Shown: piece after piece, positions 34,058-45,452 of the stretch
Position numbering within the stretch: the first letter of the stretch is position 1
Layout of the letters: the number at the start of each line of letters is the position of its first letter
Source: Diphasiastrum complanatum
Lineage: Eukaryota > Streptophyta > Lycopodiopsida > Lycopodiales > Lycopodiaceae
Direction: 5' to 3'
Assembly: GCA_029204225.1 (NCBI GenBank)
Contig: CM055113.1
Location: forward strand, 24,609,531-24,673,530
Length of the DNA: 64,000 bases
The notes under the pieces: model-generated
What the model was told of the DNA's origin: nothing
Databases searched by the model: none
Seen by the model: only the letters and a program-made list of their open reading frames with translations
Program-made: the position numbers and the translations under genes

Positions 34058-34900
34058 GTTAAAATTAAAAAACAATCCATATTGATTTCTTGGCTTGCTA
34101 CAAATGTTGTACCATGCAAGTATGTAGCTCATTAATGCAAAATGCCAAGTTTGGCCTACATAGAACTCGAGCTACATGGTTATGTATTATCTAGTTTGAT
34201 AAATGCAACTTGCATATAATTTGTAGACATAGAATTAGCATGATTATGCTTGCAGAAACTCGTGGCAACTCACATGCATTAATTGTAAGTGATCCATAGT
34301 GACATGCAAGGAATGCACAAAGTTTAATGGACACATGCATGATGATTTGGACATTTCTAGTTAGAACTAGTACACTTGTAAATAGTTGGTAGAATTTCAG
34401 GCGTGACAAGTGACAAATGTCACATAGACTCTAGATGTCACTTTAGATGTCATTTTGGAATGGATAGATATGGTTCTACCTCGAGCTACCTCAATCTCCA
34501 TAAATATGTGTAGCTCTCCACACAATCAATGATGAAGAACCCAAGTTTTGTAGCTATCTCATGCCATTTTGGATCTAAACAAATATTGCTTGTTATCTCT
34601 CTAGCTCTCTCTCTCTAACTCGTGTTGAGGCTAATGCTCATACACTGAAATCTTGTATTTTTTCATTCTTTGATTCATTGCTATTATATTCTGTTGATTA
34701 GCATGCTAGATTGTGGATTAGCCATTTCTTCTTAACTAGATTTTGTTGATCAATCTAGAATCAAGTTATAGTGCCAATCACAAAGCTTAATTAAGATCAG
34801 TCACTCTTGTGGACATTCCCCACACGTGTGAATTCTGGAAATTTTGTCACTTATGAGATATATAATCAGTTGTGATCTTTGTCACGATACAATTGATTTG
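34058..34900 (+). repeat. Probable 3' LTR of copia-3
   Basis: After the pol stop (34039) a purine-rich AGGAGGAG ends at 34057 and is followed by TGTTAAAATT, a typical PPT/LTR junction. The region contains a TATA-like CATAAATATG (about 34499), a CT-rich stretch (about 34600-34617) and the palindrome CACACGTGTG (34821-34830). The right edge is uncertain because the 5' LTR is missing. Confidence 0.6.
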
Positions 34901-35600
34901 GACATATTAGGTGTACTTCATGCACCGAGGGTAAGGAATCAATCATCAAAGCCTGACGATTCGAACATAGTTCCTTCTCTGTTGAGTTTCTTTGCATTCC
35001 CTTTGACTCGACTACACATATTTTTTCCACAACACTTATAAAAACAAACTCCATCCAAAGAGATCAATGGGGCAAGACAAAACTCAACAATAGTGGCAAT
35101 GTGCCTTGATAAGTTAGTTTTTTAGTTGATCGTAGTCTATTAGTATCATTTATTTGTGATGTAATATTAATCTCATGATATTATCAATCCAAGCATCATC
35201 CATAGCCGATCGATGTTTTCTTCTAGAGTGATTTATGAAAACATTGAAAGGCTTTGTAAGGTGAAGGGTAAGGCATAGGGCAGCCTGGTGGAAGGGTGGC
35301 TAGTGCAAGAATTCATAGTCTCTACCATGGAGGTCATAATATTCCTCATGTTTGGGAAAAGAAGAATGAAAAGAAGGATGATCTATGTCTTTTTGGGAAA
35401 AGAAGGATGATTTGTGTTTTTTGGGGGGGAGAGAGAGAGAGAGAGGAGAAATTTGTAAGGGGATGCAATTTTAAAGTTAGCCACATCTAATAAACCACTC
35501 ACATGCTTAACTAGTACTTATTATGTATTTTACATGTTCAACACATCTTGACATATATTATCAATCAAAATTATTTCACTGATACATTTCGTTATTTTTT
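34901..35600. other. Unassigned AT-rich sequence
   Basis: No recognised domain. A short purine-rich run with GA repeats lies at about 35425-35450. Possible remnants of copia-3 LTR at the left edge. Confidence 0.35.
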
Positions 35601-35624
35601 TTTTAGTACCAAAATACAATATGC

Positions 35625-35990
35625 ATGGACGACATTTTCTTGTGGAGCACATTGATAAAAATAGAAACACATATGACTGTGGAGTCACGACAAATATTAC
35701 TCAAGGGAGTTGACCAAGCACGATATTGTGGGACGGTCAATGATATCTTGGAAATTGGATTTAGGCAATTCAAACTTTCAAAATTTGATGTAATTAAAAC
35801 TATTTAAGATTATTTGTAATGGTCTAGATGACATGCGACGAAAGTTGAGGACAACTATTTTGTTATTGACTACACTAAGCTTTGGACATATTAGTCAAGT
35901 GATAAATTTGTAGTTCCTCAACAATGTGAGCAAGTACATAAATGTGTTCAATTGCAAATAGTCACAATTATTGCCCTTTTTGTGTTAATT
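35625..35990 (+). pseudogene. Possible CACTA transposase C-terminal (DUF4216-like) fragment
   Basis: A 60-codon frame (35625-35804) contains ARYCGTVNDILEIGF followed by FKLSKFDVI, resembling the DUF4216 region of plant TNP2 proteins (ARYYG.L..IIEL.Y..FKVVLF.C.W). After a stop, the same strand continues with readable FVVPQQCEQV (about 35912-35940), resembling the 'PF.LA.QA.QVFY' part of the same domain. Several stops intervene. The assignment rests on motif resemblance only. Confidence 0.4.
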
Positions 35991-37265
35991 AGTTAATCTT
36001 CTATATATAAATTGTATATGTATATATGTACTTCAGCTCAAGCAATTATAACATACACTACTTTATTAAATGTGTGCTTCTTTGTGGACTACAAGAGACC
36101 GTAGGCATGCAATTTAGTAGGTGCAAAAGTTGTGCATGTGATGATTTTTATGGCAAGTGAAGAATGAAGTGATGATTGCAAATACTTTGTTTGCAAAATT
36201 AATGCTCATGAATGCTTGAAAGATATTGTGATGCGAGAGCTTGATAGTATAGTAAAGTGTGGTTTGAATGATACTCACATCTTTTCCTAATATTTTTATA
36301 ACTTGTTACAAGAAAGAGCAATTTTCCATACACTAACATAAATAAACTAATGTGCACAAACTCCCATATTAATATGAACATAGATTATAGTTGCCCACAC
36401 CTAAATTTGGCCATCCTTGGGCATTTCTTTCTCTAAAAACTCTATTTCCTAGTTGGCACTTGTTATAAGGTCTTTTTTGAATTGAAAACTATTCATGGGT
36501 TGGTTGATGAGGAGTCTTTTAAACTAGCTACCCAATGCTTTATAAGTTTATTAGAAGCTCTCAAATATATGGACATCCAAGTCCTATCCTAACGCCTTCC
36601 AACATGGGACTTATTGCTAGAATAGAAGTCAATTAGAAATTCATATATAAAATGCAGACTAGACAACTAAGATATGGACAACGTCATGACTTCTAATTAG
36701 CAAATTACTTTAACAACATTTGGGGCTTGAACTTCAATCAAGCACAGTAGGAATGACTCTTTCAAATTTCCCGTCTGCAGAAGTAATTTTAATTTGTGGA
36801 CTACAAAACGATCATAGGTATACAATTGAATGCTGGTTGTGTATGTGATGATTTTATGGCAAGAAAGAATGAACGTGGATCGCGAATGATCTGCAAACAA
36901 ATTGGTAGTTCGTGGATGTTGGCGATGATAGAAGTTAATAGCAATCAACATCCTTTGAATGTTACTGTTTTTGGGAATCAGATAGAATATTTATAAGATT
37001 TTGAGCTTATTTTGTGTGTTAGCCATATATTATAAGATGTTGCATCCAGTGTTTTCTGATCTGTAGTGGTAATGCAACAAATCTAAGACGAATTGGAATG
37101 TAATGTCATTTGCAAATTTCGTTATGTTTCCTAACACTATATTGTTAATGTTTAGGAACGAGGAAGAGTAACGGGCCCCATCCTAGGGTCTTCCCCAATT
37201 TAAGGCCCTTGGGCCCGAGGAGGGGGCCCCTGTTTCCCTATAGGTATACCTGCCGAGACTAACAA
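35991..37265. other. Unassigned AT-rich region with one imperfect direct repeat
   Basis: Segments at about 36090-36170 and 36793-36870 resemble each other (both read GTGGACTACAA..., then GTGATGATTTT.TGGCAAG). No domain is recognised in the frames. 37140-37265 is GC-richer, with GGGCCC motifs, and abuts an LTR fragment. Confidence 0.4.
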
Positions 37266-37959
37266 CCCGGGACGCCAGCGGTATGCCGTCGGGACCATTC
37301 GGTCCGTGGCGCCAGCGGTATGCTGTCGGGACCATTTGGTCCAAAGAACTGGTTGTTTCCATATCTGTCGCGGCTTGTGGTTCTGAGTGTTCCTTGCATG
37401 AACGTGAATGGGTTAAGCTCTTGGGGAACGGGCTCTAACCTGTCGGCTGAGTTGGATGGCTTGCTTGGGTGGAAGTTACCTGTTTATGGCTGTCCAGTCT
37501 GGCGTGGCGCCAGGTTGGCTTCCAGCGCTCGTGACGAAGCTTTCAGTTGGTTAAGTCTGATGTAAGTCAGACCGCTTGCTTGGAATGGATGTTACTCGTT
37601 TGTAACGAAGCTTCGAGTTGGTTAAGTTTGATGTATGTCGGGCGACTTGCTTGGAGGGAAGTCACCCACATCGGGACCCCCGATCTGGCATGGCGCCAGG
37701 TTGGATCTCAATGTTGGTTTTCAGAACTTCAAGTTGGTTAAGTCTGATCGTTGTCGGCGAGTTGGCTGCTTGTATGTCAAGTGGGTTTGGATGGCAAGAG
37801 TTGAAGGCTGGGAAACTAAGTCGTGGTTCCCGGCTCCCTTTGGGATGCTTGCGCTACATGTGGTATCAGAGCCGACTGGCCGATCATCTATGCGGATCTC
37901 ACAGAAATGGCCACGGTTTGGGGTTCATCAAGACGAATGTTGTGCAAGGTGCTGCCCAC
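37266..37959 (+). repeat. LARD LTR 3' half plus primer-binding site and leader (plus strand)
   Basis: From CCCGGGACGCC it matches the second half of the plus-strand LTR at 53396-54631. The LTR ends at GCGCTACA (37858) and is followed by TG and TGGTATCAGAGC (37861-37872), then about 87 bp of leader down to GCTGCCCAC. The 5' half of the LTR is missing. It joins head-on to a minus-strand LTR piece at 37955-37959. Confidence 0.85.
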
Positions 37960-38467
37960 TTTATTGATAAATCTGAGAAGGTTACATTTCAAGTGTGTGA
38001 CCGACCCTAGTCTCTGGGGCGCTAGCATGCCAAGGCGAGAGCCATGACAACATTCCAGCAAGGGAGGCTGAGACTTGGTTGGAGCTCGCCCTGAGTCGCA
38101 ACCTGCACTCCCCTATAGTATTGGTGTGATTCGGCACCCCGCCCTCATACCAAGCACTCTACCCAAGCTGGTAAAGCACGTTTTTCTCTCTCTAGGATTT
38201 TCTCTTTCTAGAAAGTCAATTTCTCTCTCTAGATTTTATTGATCCCCAGGCTTCCTTTAATCATGCCTAAATCGTGTGAGGTGATTGCACATCGATCTGA
38301 GCTCTCTGGACTCCGCTAGAACCGATCAAAGATTTTCAGCCATAGGAACTTGGTGCCGGCTGGATTCTGGTCACAGTGGCGCCGGGAGCGGCGCCGGGAG
38401 CAGCAGGGGCGCTGCTGGCGCCGGGGACGTAGCTGGAAGTAAAGCATGTAATGGTAGCTTTACAACA
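37960..38467 (-). repeat. LARD LTR 5' half (minus strand)
   Basis: Reads from CTTTATTGATAAATCTGAG to GGTAGCTTTACAACA, the reverse complement of the first part of the LTR including the GGCGCC-rich segment (38380-38425). With the preceding feature it forms a fold-back. It ends at 38467, directly followed by TCTCTTGCAGACG, the same flank that lies outside the complete element at 58453. Confidence 0.85.
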
Positions 38468-38731
38468 TCTCTTGCAGACGTCTAAGGATGGTTTCACATG
38501 GGATGGGGGTTAAGTCCCTTCACCTCTATTCTAGCATTCTGATTGGCCGAGACATTCCAAAGGGCCTGAGACTATTTCACATGGGTTTATAGTTGCCCCC
38601 ATGTGGCAGCTGACGTGGCTGCGACCTTGGGATATTTGAGGCCCTGGGAGATACCAGGGGCATATGCAGGCCCAAAATGGGAGGCCCAGGGCCTATTCTG
38701 CAACTGCCCAATGATCAGCCTTCCCGCCATC
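38468..38731 (+). repeat. Flank segment shared with 58453-58690
   Basis: Direct copy of the sequence to the right of the complete LARD element, with a 20-bp extra piece (ATTCCAAAGGGCC region near 38557). Contains no recognised gene. The LARD insertion at 38732 lies inside it. Confidence 0.75.
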
Positions 38732-39976
38732 TGTAGCGCAGGCATCCCAAAGGGAGCCGGGAACCACGACTTAGCTTCCCAGCCTTCAACTCTTGCCATC
38801 CAAACCCACTTGACATACAAGCAGCCAACTCGCCAACAACGATCAGACTTAACCAACTTGAAGTTCCGAAAACCAACATTGAGATCCAACCTGGCGCCAT
38901 GCCAGATCGGGGGTCCCGATGTGCGTGACTTCCCTCCAAGCAAGCCGCCCGACATACATCAAACTTAACCAACTCGAATCTTCGTTACAAACGAGTAACA
39001 TCCATTCCAAGCAAGCGGTCTAACTTACATCAGACTTAACCAACTGAAGGCTTCGTCACGAGCGCTGGAAGCCAACCTGGCGCCACGCCAGACTGGACAA
39101 CCATAAACAGGTAACATCCACCCAAGCAAGCCATCCAACTCAGCCGACAGGTAAGAGCCCGTTCCCCAGGAGCTTAACCCATTCACGTTCATGCAAGGAA
39201 CACTCAGAACCACAAGCCGCGACAGATATGGGAACAACCAGTTCTTGGACCAAATGGTCTCGACAGCATACCGCTGGCGCCACGGACCGAATGGTCCCGA
39301 CGGCATACCGCTGGCGTCCCGGGATACGACCCTCAGCTATGTGCCAAGTTAAAAATTTTGAAAGCGGCCTTACAACTGGCGCTTTTACCGAACACTGAAA
39401 CCCAGAAGGTAATCAGAGTTAGTTTGAGGAAAATCCCACTTTATTGATAAATCTGAGAAGGTTACATTTCAAGTGTGTGACCGACCCTAGTCTCCGGGGC
39501 GCTAGCATGCCAAGGCGAGAGCCATGACAACATTCCAGCAAGGGAGGCTGAGACTTGGTTGGAGCTCGCCCTGAGTCGCAACCCGCACTCCCCTATAGTA
39601 TTGGTGTGATTCGGCACCCCCCGTCATACCAAGCACTCTACCCAAGCTGGTAAAGCACATTTTTCTCTCTCTAGGATTTTCTCTTTCTAGAAAATTATTT
39701 TCTCTCTCAAGATTTTATTGATCCCCAGGCTTCCTTTAATCATGCCTAGATCGTGTGAGGTGATTGCACATCGATCTGAGCTCTCTGGACTCCGCTAGAA
39801 CCGATCAAAGATTTTCAGCCATAGGAACTTGGCGCCGGCTGGATTCTGGTCACAGTGGTGCCGGCAGCGATGCCGGCGCCATTGGCGCCAGGAGCAGCAG
39901 GGGCGCTGCTGGCACCGGGGACATAGCTGGTGCCGATGGCACCGGAAGTAAAGCTTGTAAAGGTAGCTTTACAACA
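38732..39976 (-). repeat. 3' LTR of the split minus-strand LARD element
   Basis: Full-length LTR (1245 bp) from TGTAGCGC to TTTACAACA, followed by the purine tract in reverse complement (TCCACCCCACCTTT, 39977-39990). The small open frames across it are shared in both orientations by all LTR copies and have no start or domain support. Confidence 0.9.
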
Positions 39977-40239
39977 TCCACCCCACCTTTATAAAATCTG
40001 ATGTCCTCATCAGATGTCAGATTAAAGTAAAGGTGTCTCCCAATTAAAATAACTATACATTTAAGCTACTTGGCACAGTACTCAATTTACTGGCCACTTT
40101 TTATTAACATTGAAGCTAGCACACCACAAGTCGGAGGCTCAGCTCTTTGTACTGAAAAATTACATAACTTGAAAATATATCTTTGTCTGGAATAACCGTA
40201 GATTTGATATCGCTTTCGTAAAACCCGAGAACCTTATTA
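39977..40239 (-). repeat. LARD internal 3' region, first part
   Basis: Continues at 46101 after the copia insertion. Matches 56955-57214 of the complete element in reverse complement. Non-coding. The four bases ATTA at 40236-40239 form the left target-site duplication of the inserted copia. Confidence 0.88.
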
Positions 40240-40892
40240 TGTGAAAAATTGTCAACTAGTAGTATTTTCCTAACTTGAGATTTTGTAGGCCTATGGCCAA
40301 ATAAAAGTTAGAGATAGGTTCATACATGTATGTAGAGGCCCAAAGTATGTGTACACTACTTTTGAGGTCACATTAATTAGAGGAGGTCGAGTGTGGAGCT
40401 CTTCTATTGGCTCATAATTTGGTGCATTCCTATTTGACCAAATTTCTAGGTAGATGGGTGAATCCTATTGGACCCCAATTTTAGCCTATCATAAGACAAG
40501 TGGCCAAGAGGCACTATGGCTGCTATAAATAGCCATCTCCACGAGTATGTACACATCTCATTTTCATTCTATTGAATGAATGTTATGCTCTTTGAAGATC
40601 CATCTTCTTCTCTCTCACTTTTTTGTTCATATCTTGCATTCTAGCCACTAGAATTGTGATTTCTTTGTTGCTATGGCTTCACACGTGTGAAATGCAGGTT
40701 GTAGGCTCTGAAGTACGGACAGGGACAGCAAGTTTCTGTTTGTGGAAGCTTATGATCAGATTTTGATGTTTAGTTGATGTTTAGTATGCTTAACATCACA
40801 ATTTCTATCATTTTTTCAATCTAGATGTGCATAACTTCCATGGCCAAGATCTTTATGAAACTTTAGCATCTTTTGGATCTGAGTTTTTCACA
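40240..40892 (+). repeat. 5' LTR of the intact copia
   Basis: TGTGAAAAATTG...TTTTTCACA. A TATA box, TATAAATA, lies at 40524-40531, giving a probable transcription start near 40555-40565. The palindrome TCACACGTGTGA (40679-40690) lies downstream of it, in the transcribed part. Confidence 0.95.
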
Positions 40893-40904
40893 TGGTATCA
40901 GAGC
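40893..40904 (+). other. Primer-binding site for initiator tRNA-Met
   Basis: TGGTATCAGAGC directly follows the LTR and is complementary to the 3' end of plant initiator tRNA-Met, the usual copia primer. Confidence 0.93.
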
Positions 40905-41501
40905 ATTAGGCGGCCAAATGTGCAGGTTTTGCCAGATTTAGAAGAGATTTGTGGGCGAGTTTGCTTTTGTAGCATTCCAATCAAGTTTCTAGCTAAAAAT
41001 CTTGTTGATTTATGTGTAGAAATTGGATCTTTGTGATCAAAACATCATTTGTATGCATTTCAATTGAAGTAGGGCGAATTCCCTCTGTACTTATCAGAAT
41101 AAGGAGACAAAAATTGTTTTGGAAAGAGGGAGATGCAAGATCCAACAAGATCCTATTAGTTTTCCATTCTAGCATATAGTTTTTTGATTCAATTTCTTGC
41201 TTCTTCATGTCAAAAACTTCAAAATTGATGTAACCCTCTGATTTTCAGTTTGCTGAATGATTCAAGAGTGTATTTCAATCTTAGGAGTGAGGGAAAAGCA
41301 AGTATATTGAGGTTTGGTCTTGGTTTGATCAAGAAATCATAAAACTAGTGGCTAAAATTGAGGAAAAAGTGAGGAAAAGAGAGAAAAAGTAAGGTTTTAG
41401 GTTCCAAATCTTTGTGATTTCTTCTTGTGTTTCATTTGTTGATTCAAGAGAGTGCTTAGTGCATTGGAACAGGTCAAAGATCAGAGATCAATCATTGCAA
41501 C
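40905..41501 (+). other. Untranslated leader of the intact copia
   Basis: About 600 bp between PBS and gag start, with no conserved frame. It probably contains packaging and dimerisation signals, as in other copia elements, but no specific motif is identified. Confidence 0.5.
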
Positions 41502-44500
41502 ATGGCTACAAATGGAGGCTACATGTTGGAAAGCAATGATAGGCTTACCTCCCTCAACTATTCTACTTGGAAAGTAAGGATGGAGTCTTTGCTTGAGATG
41601 AATGAGTTGATGGATATTGTTGTAGGTGTGGAGGAGAGACCTTTGGCACCTCAAGAACAATTAAGGTATGACAAGAGGGCAAAGAAAGCCCTTCACATGA
41701 TCAAGATGAATGTGACAAATGAGCTTATCAAAGAGGTTGGTAAGTGCACATCATCTAGTGAAGCTTGGGAAGCCTTGAAGAAGGTTTATGAATCCAAGTC
41801 TACTTCTAGAGTGTTGACTTTAAGAAGACAAATCTTTTCTTGTATGCAAAAGAAGAGTGAGAGTGGACATGCTTTTGTTTTGAGAGTTAAAGCATTGAAT
41901 GATGAGTTAGCATGCATTAATGATGGCATAAATAATGAGGAGCTTGTTCAAGTGATTCTCAATGGCTTGTTGGATGATCATGCTAATCTTGTTCAAAGTT
42001 ATGCTATCCAAAAATGTTTACCAAGTGTTGGAGACTTGCAAGAGGTCTTGTTGGCTGAAGAATTCAGGTTGCAAGCAAGAGTGGGAGCATCTTCTACATC
42101 TCAAGGAGGAGAAGAGGAGGCAATGTTCTCTAAAGGCAAGTTCAAGGGCAAAGGTAAAAGCAATTGGTCTAAAGGGCAAGACCAAGGTGAGCACTCTACT
42201 TTTGGCAAAAAGAAGGATAGATCTAAGCTAAAATGTTTCTATTGTGGAGTCAAAGGGCATTTTGCTAGTGATTGTTTTAAGAAAAAGAGGGATCAAGGGG
42301 AAAAGCAAACCAATCTAACTATTGATGAGGGTGGGGATGAGCTTCTTTCAAATGATGCTTTTGTTATGTCATCTTGCTTGTTGGCTAATCATGGAGACAT
42401 TGATCCTTGGTGGATTGATAGTGGAGCCACTTCTCATATGACATATCATAAAGAGTATTTTTCATCTTTAATGGCATTTGATGGTGATAGGAAGGTAATC
42501 TATACCGCAAATGATGGTGAGTGTGCAATCAAGGGGATTGGCACAATTCCTATTTCACTTTCTACAAATAGGAATATAGAATTGAAAGATGTTTTGCTCA
42601 TTCCATCCATTACCAAGAACTTACTTAGTGTAAGCCAAATGCTTGACAAAGGATTCAAAGTTGAGTTTGATGGTGATGCTTGCTTGATCAAAAAGGGGTG
42701 TAGTATCATTGCAAAAGGGAAAAGGCAAGGGAAATTGTTCAAGCTTGATGCATGTGTTGTTGCTAACCAAGTTGGATGCATGGCAAATGAACAAATGTCA
42801 ATTCAAGAGGTATGGCATAAAAGGATGGGACATCTCAACTACAAGGCCTTGGAGGTAATAGCCAAAAAGGAGGTAGTAAGGGGACTTCCCAAGTCTCTTA
42901 CTTGCTTGAATCATGTTTGTGAAGAATGTGCTTTGTCTAAATCACATAGATTGCCATATACTAGATCTATATCTAGATCTAAGATGCCTTTTTCTCTCTT
43001 GCATTCGGATATTCATGGTGTTACTACAATTAGCAATGGAGGTGCTAAGATGTATGTAACTTTCATTGATGATTTTAGTAGATTTTGTTGGGTTTATCTA
43101 CTAAAGAGCAAGGATGAGGTGTTTGATGTGTTTGTCAAGTTCAAAGTTGCTATTGAGACTCAATTTACAACCAAAATCAAATGCTTGAGGAGCGACAATG
43201 GTGGTGAATACATTTCTAACAAATTCAAAGCCTTTTGCGATGAGCATGGGATCAAGAGGGAGTACACATGTCCAAGAACACCACAACAAAATGGAGTGGC
43301 CGAGAGGAAGAATAGAACCTTGTGTGAGAGTGCAAAGGCAATGAGATTGAATGCTAATCTTCCTAAACCTTTTTGGAGTGATGCTTTGTTGTGTGCAAAT
43401 TTCCTATGCAATAGATGGCCAAGTGTTGTATTGGAAGGAAAAACCCCTTTTGAAGCTTTGTTTGGTATGAAGCCTAATGTCAAGTTTCTAAGAACTTTTG
43501 GATGCATTTGCTACTTCAACATTACTCTTGATGATAGAACTAAGGAGGATCCATCTTCAAGAAAGGGCATTTTTGTTGGTTATAGTGAAGTAAGCAAAGC
43601 ATATAGGATTTATGTTCCTTCAATCAAGAAAGTGTTCACAAGTAGGGATGTCATTTTTGATGAAAGTAACATTCCAAAAGTTGTTTCAAGTGATGATGGT
43701 GTTGTTGCAACTAATGTGCTTGATGACAATGGAGTTGATGACACATTGGATGTGGATGTTGAAGAAGCCTCTTCAAGTCAAATTCCAAGGAGAACTCCAA
43801 GGCATAAAGTGAAACCCTCAAGGCTCACTTATGATGGCAAAGGTAAGCAAGTGGTGGATGGATCCAACTATGCTTTCCTAACTTCTTTTGATGTACCTTC
43901 ATGTGTAGATGAAGCAAGGCAAAAAGAGGAATGGATCCAAGCAATGGATCTTGAGTTTGAAGCACTTATGAAGAACAACACATGGAGATTGGTGGAGCTT
44001 CCAAAGGGCAAAAGTGCAATTGGATGCAAATGGATCTTCAAGGTAAAGACAAATCAAGATGGATCTATCAACAAGTTGAAGGCAAGGTTGGTGGCTAAAG
44101 GTTATGCTCAAGAGCATGGCATTGACTATGAGGAAACCTTTGCACCCGTGGCAAAGATGGTGAGCATAAGAGTAATCATTTCCCTTGCAACTCTTTATGG
44201 ATGGGATCTTTGGCAATTAGACATTTCTAATGCTTTCTTGAATGGTGATCTTGAAGAGGAAGTCTACATGGAGCAACCCGAGAGCTATGTTTCTCATAGC
44301 AAGCCTAATCATGTGTGTTTTCTACAAAAAAGTTTGTATGGTCTTAAGCAAGCACCAAGGAGTTGGTATGCTAGGCTTAACTCTTTTCTACTTTCTCAAA
44401 ACTTCACTATGAGTGAGTATGATCATTCACTTTACTTTAGAATTAGTGCTAATGATGTTACAATCCTTCTAATTTATGTGGATGACATTATTTTAAGTGG

Positions 44501-45452
44501 AGGGAACAAGGAAGATATAGAAGATATCAAGAAAGCACTAAAAAAGGAATTTGAAGTGCATGATCTTGGTCTTTTGAGCTATATCTTAGGAATAGAAGTA
44601 ATTAGAACTTCTCAAATCACTTTTATTTCACAAGAGAAGTATGCTATTTCTATTCTCAATAGATTTCATATGGTAGATGCAAATCCTATTGATACACCTA
44701 TGGAATCACATGTAAAGCTAACTATAAGAGGTAATGAAAGATCCTTCGAGGACATTACTCTCTATAGGAAGCTAATAGGTTCTCTTATATATCTAACCAT
44801 CACAAGACCTGATTTATCTTATTGTGTTGGTAGATTAAGCCAATTCATGCAAGATCCTAGCATAGAACATTGGAAACTAGGAAAGAGGATCTTGAGATAC
44901 ATCTCGGGAACAAAAGATTTTGGCATTGTTTATAGAGGATCATCACCTAACTTATTTGGTTTTTCAGATTCAGATTTTGCAGGAGACCTTATGGATAGAA
45001 AATCCATAAATGCACATGCTATTTTCATAGGTGATGGAGCTATCTCATGGATGTCGAAGAAACAAGCAACTATATCACTTTCTTCTAGTGAGGCCGAGTA
45101 CAAAGCTTTGACATCATGCACAAAGGAGATGGTGTGGATCAAGAGGATGATTATGGAGCTTCATTTGCTGGATTTTTCAGAGAGTCCAATCATCTTTTGT
45201 GACAACCTTTCAGCCCAAAGTCTAGCAAGCAATCCGGTTTTCCATGCAAGGAGCAAACATATCGAGGTGGCTTACCATTTTGTGAGAGAACAAGTGTTGG
45301 CAAAAGAGATCAAGCTTGAACATGTCCCATCAAAGGAATGTGTGGCTGATATCTTTACCAAAGCATTGGGAAAGGACTTATTTTTCAAGCATAGAACAAG
45401 TCTTGGTGTACTTTCTAAATCTATGCTAAAACTAGTTGAAGAGGGAGTGTGA
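41502..45452 (+). CDS. Copia gag-pol polyprotein, 1316 aa, intact
   Basis: Single uninterrupted frame from MATNGGYML. Gag with the UBN2-type region occupies residues 1 to about 240 (YSTWKVRMESLL, SSEAWEALKKVYE). The CCHC knuckle CFYCGVKGHFASDC is at 245-258. Protease WWIDSGATSHMT has its catalytic Asp at 306. The GAG-pre-integrase zinc region starts near 435 (WHKRMGHLNYKAL). The integrase DDE residues are near 503 (HSDIHG), 564 (RSDNGGEY) and 601 (NGVAERKNR). RT runs from about 830 (AIGCKWIFKVK) with YVDD at about 991-994. RNase H spans about 1155-1265 (DSDFAGD, SSSEAEYKAL, CDNLSAQ). The length is typical for plant copia. The stop codon TGA (45450-45452) lies within the first bases of the 3' LTR. 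No catalytic residue appears lost. It makes Gag for virus-like particles and the enzymes for reverse transcription and integration. Confidence 0.97.
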   Translation: MATNGGYMLESNDRLTSLNYSTWKVRMESLLEMNELMDIVVGVEERPLAPQEQLRYDKRAKKALHMIKMNVTNELIKEVGKCTSSSEAWEALKKVYESKSTSRVLTLRRQIFSCMQKKSESGHAFVLRVKALNDELACINDGINNEELVQVILNGLLDDHANLVQSYAIQKCLPSVGDLQEVLLAEEFRLQARVGASSTSQGGEEEAMFSKGKFKGKGKSNWSKGQDQGEHSTFGKKKDRSKLKCFYCGVKGHFASDCFKKKRDQGEKQTNLTIDEGGDELLSNDAFVMSSCLLANHGDIDPWWIDSGATSHMTYHKEYFSSLMAFDGDRKVIYTANDGECAIKGIGTIPISLSTNRNIELKDVLLIPSITKNLLSVSQMLDKGFKVEFDGDACLIKKGCSIIAKGKRQGKLFKLDACVVANQVGCMANEQMSIQEVWHKRMGHLNYKALEVIAKKEVVRGLPKSLTCLNHVCEECALSKSHRLPYTRSISRSKMPFSLLHSDIHGVTTISNGGAKMYVTFIDDFSRFCWVYLLKSKDEVFDVFVKFKVAIETQFTTKIKCLRSDNGGEYISNKFKAFCDEHGIKREYTCPRTPQQNGVAERKNRTLCESAKAMRLNANLPKPFWSDALLCANFLCNRWPSVVLEGKTPFEALFGMKPNVKFLRTFGCICYFNITLDDRTKEDPSSRKGIFVGYSEVSKAYRIYVPSIKKVFTSRDVIFDESNIPKVVSSDDGVVATNVLDDNGVDDTLDVDVEEASSSQIPRRTPRHKVKPSRLTYDGKGKQVVDGSNYAFLTSFDVPSCVDEARQKEEWIQAMDLEFEALMKNNTWRLVELPKGKSAIGCKWIFKVKTNQDGSINKLKARLVAKGYAQEHGIDYEETFAPVAKMVSIRVIISLATLYGWDLWQLDISNAFLNGDLEEEVYMEQPESYVSHSKPNHVCFLQKSLYGLKQAPRSWYARLNSFLLSQNFTMSEYDHSLYFRISANDVTILLIYVDDIILSGGNKEDIEDIKKALKKEFEVHDLGLLSYILGIEVIRTSQITFISQEKYAISILNRFHMVDANPIDTPMESHVKLTIRGNERSFEDITLYRKLIGSLIYLTITRPDLSYCVGRLSQFMQDPSIEHWKLGKRILRYISGTKDFGIVYRGSSPNLFGFSDSDFAGDLMDRKSINAHAIFIGDGAISWMSKKQATISLSSSEAEYKALTSCTKEMVWIKRMIMELHLLDFSESPIIFCDNLSAQSLASNPVFHARSKHIEVAYHFVREQVLAKEIKLEHVPSKECVADIFTKALGKDLFFKHRTSLGVLSKSMLKLVEEGV
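45435..45447 (+). other. Polypurine tract of the intact copia
   Basis: Purine-rich GAAGAGGGAG immediately before the 3' LTR, where plus-strand DNA synthesis is primed. It is also coding sequence (last codons before Val-stop). Confidence 0.85.
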
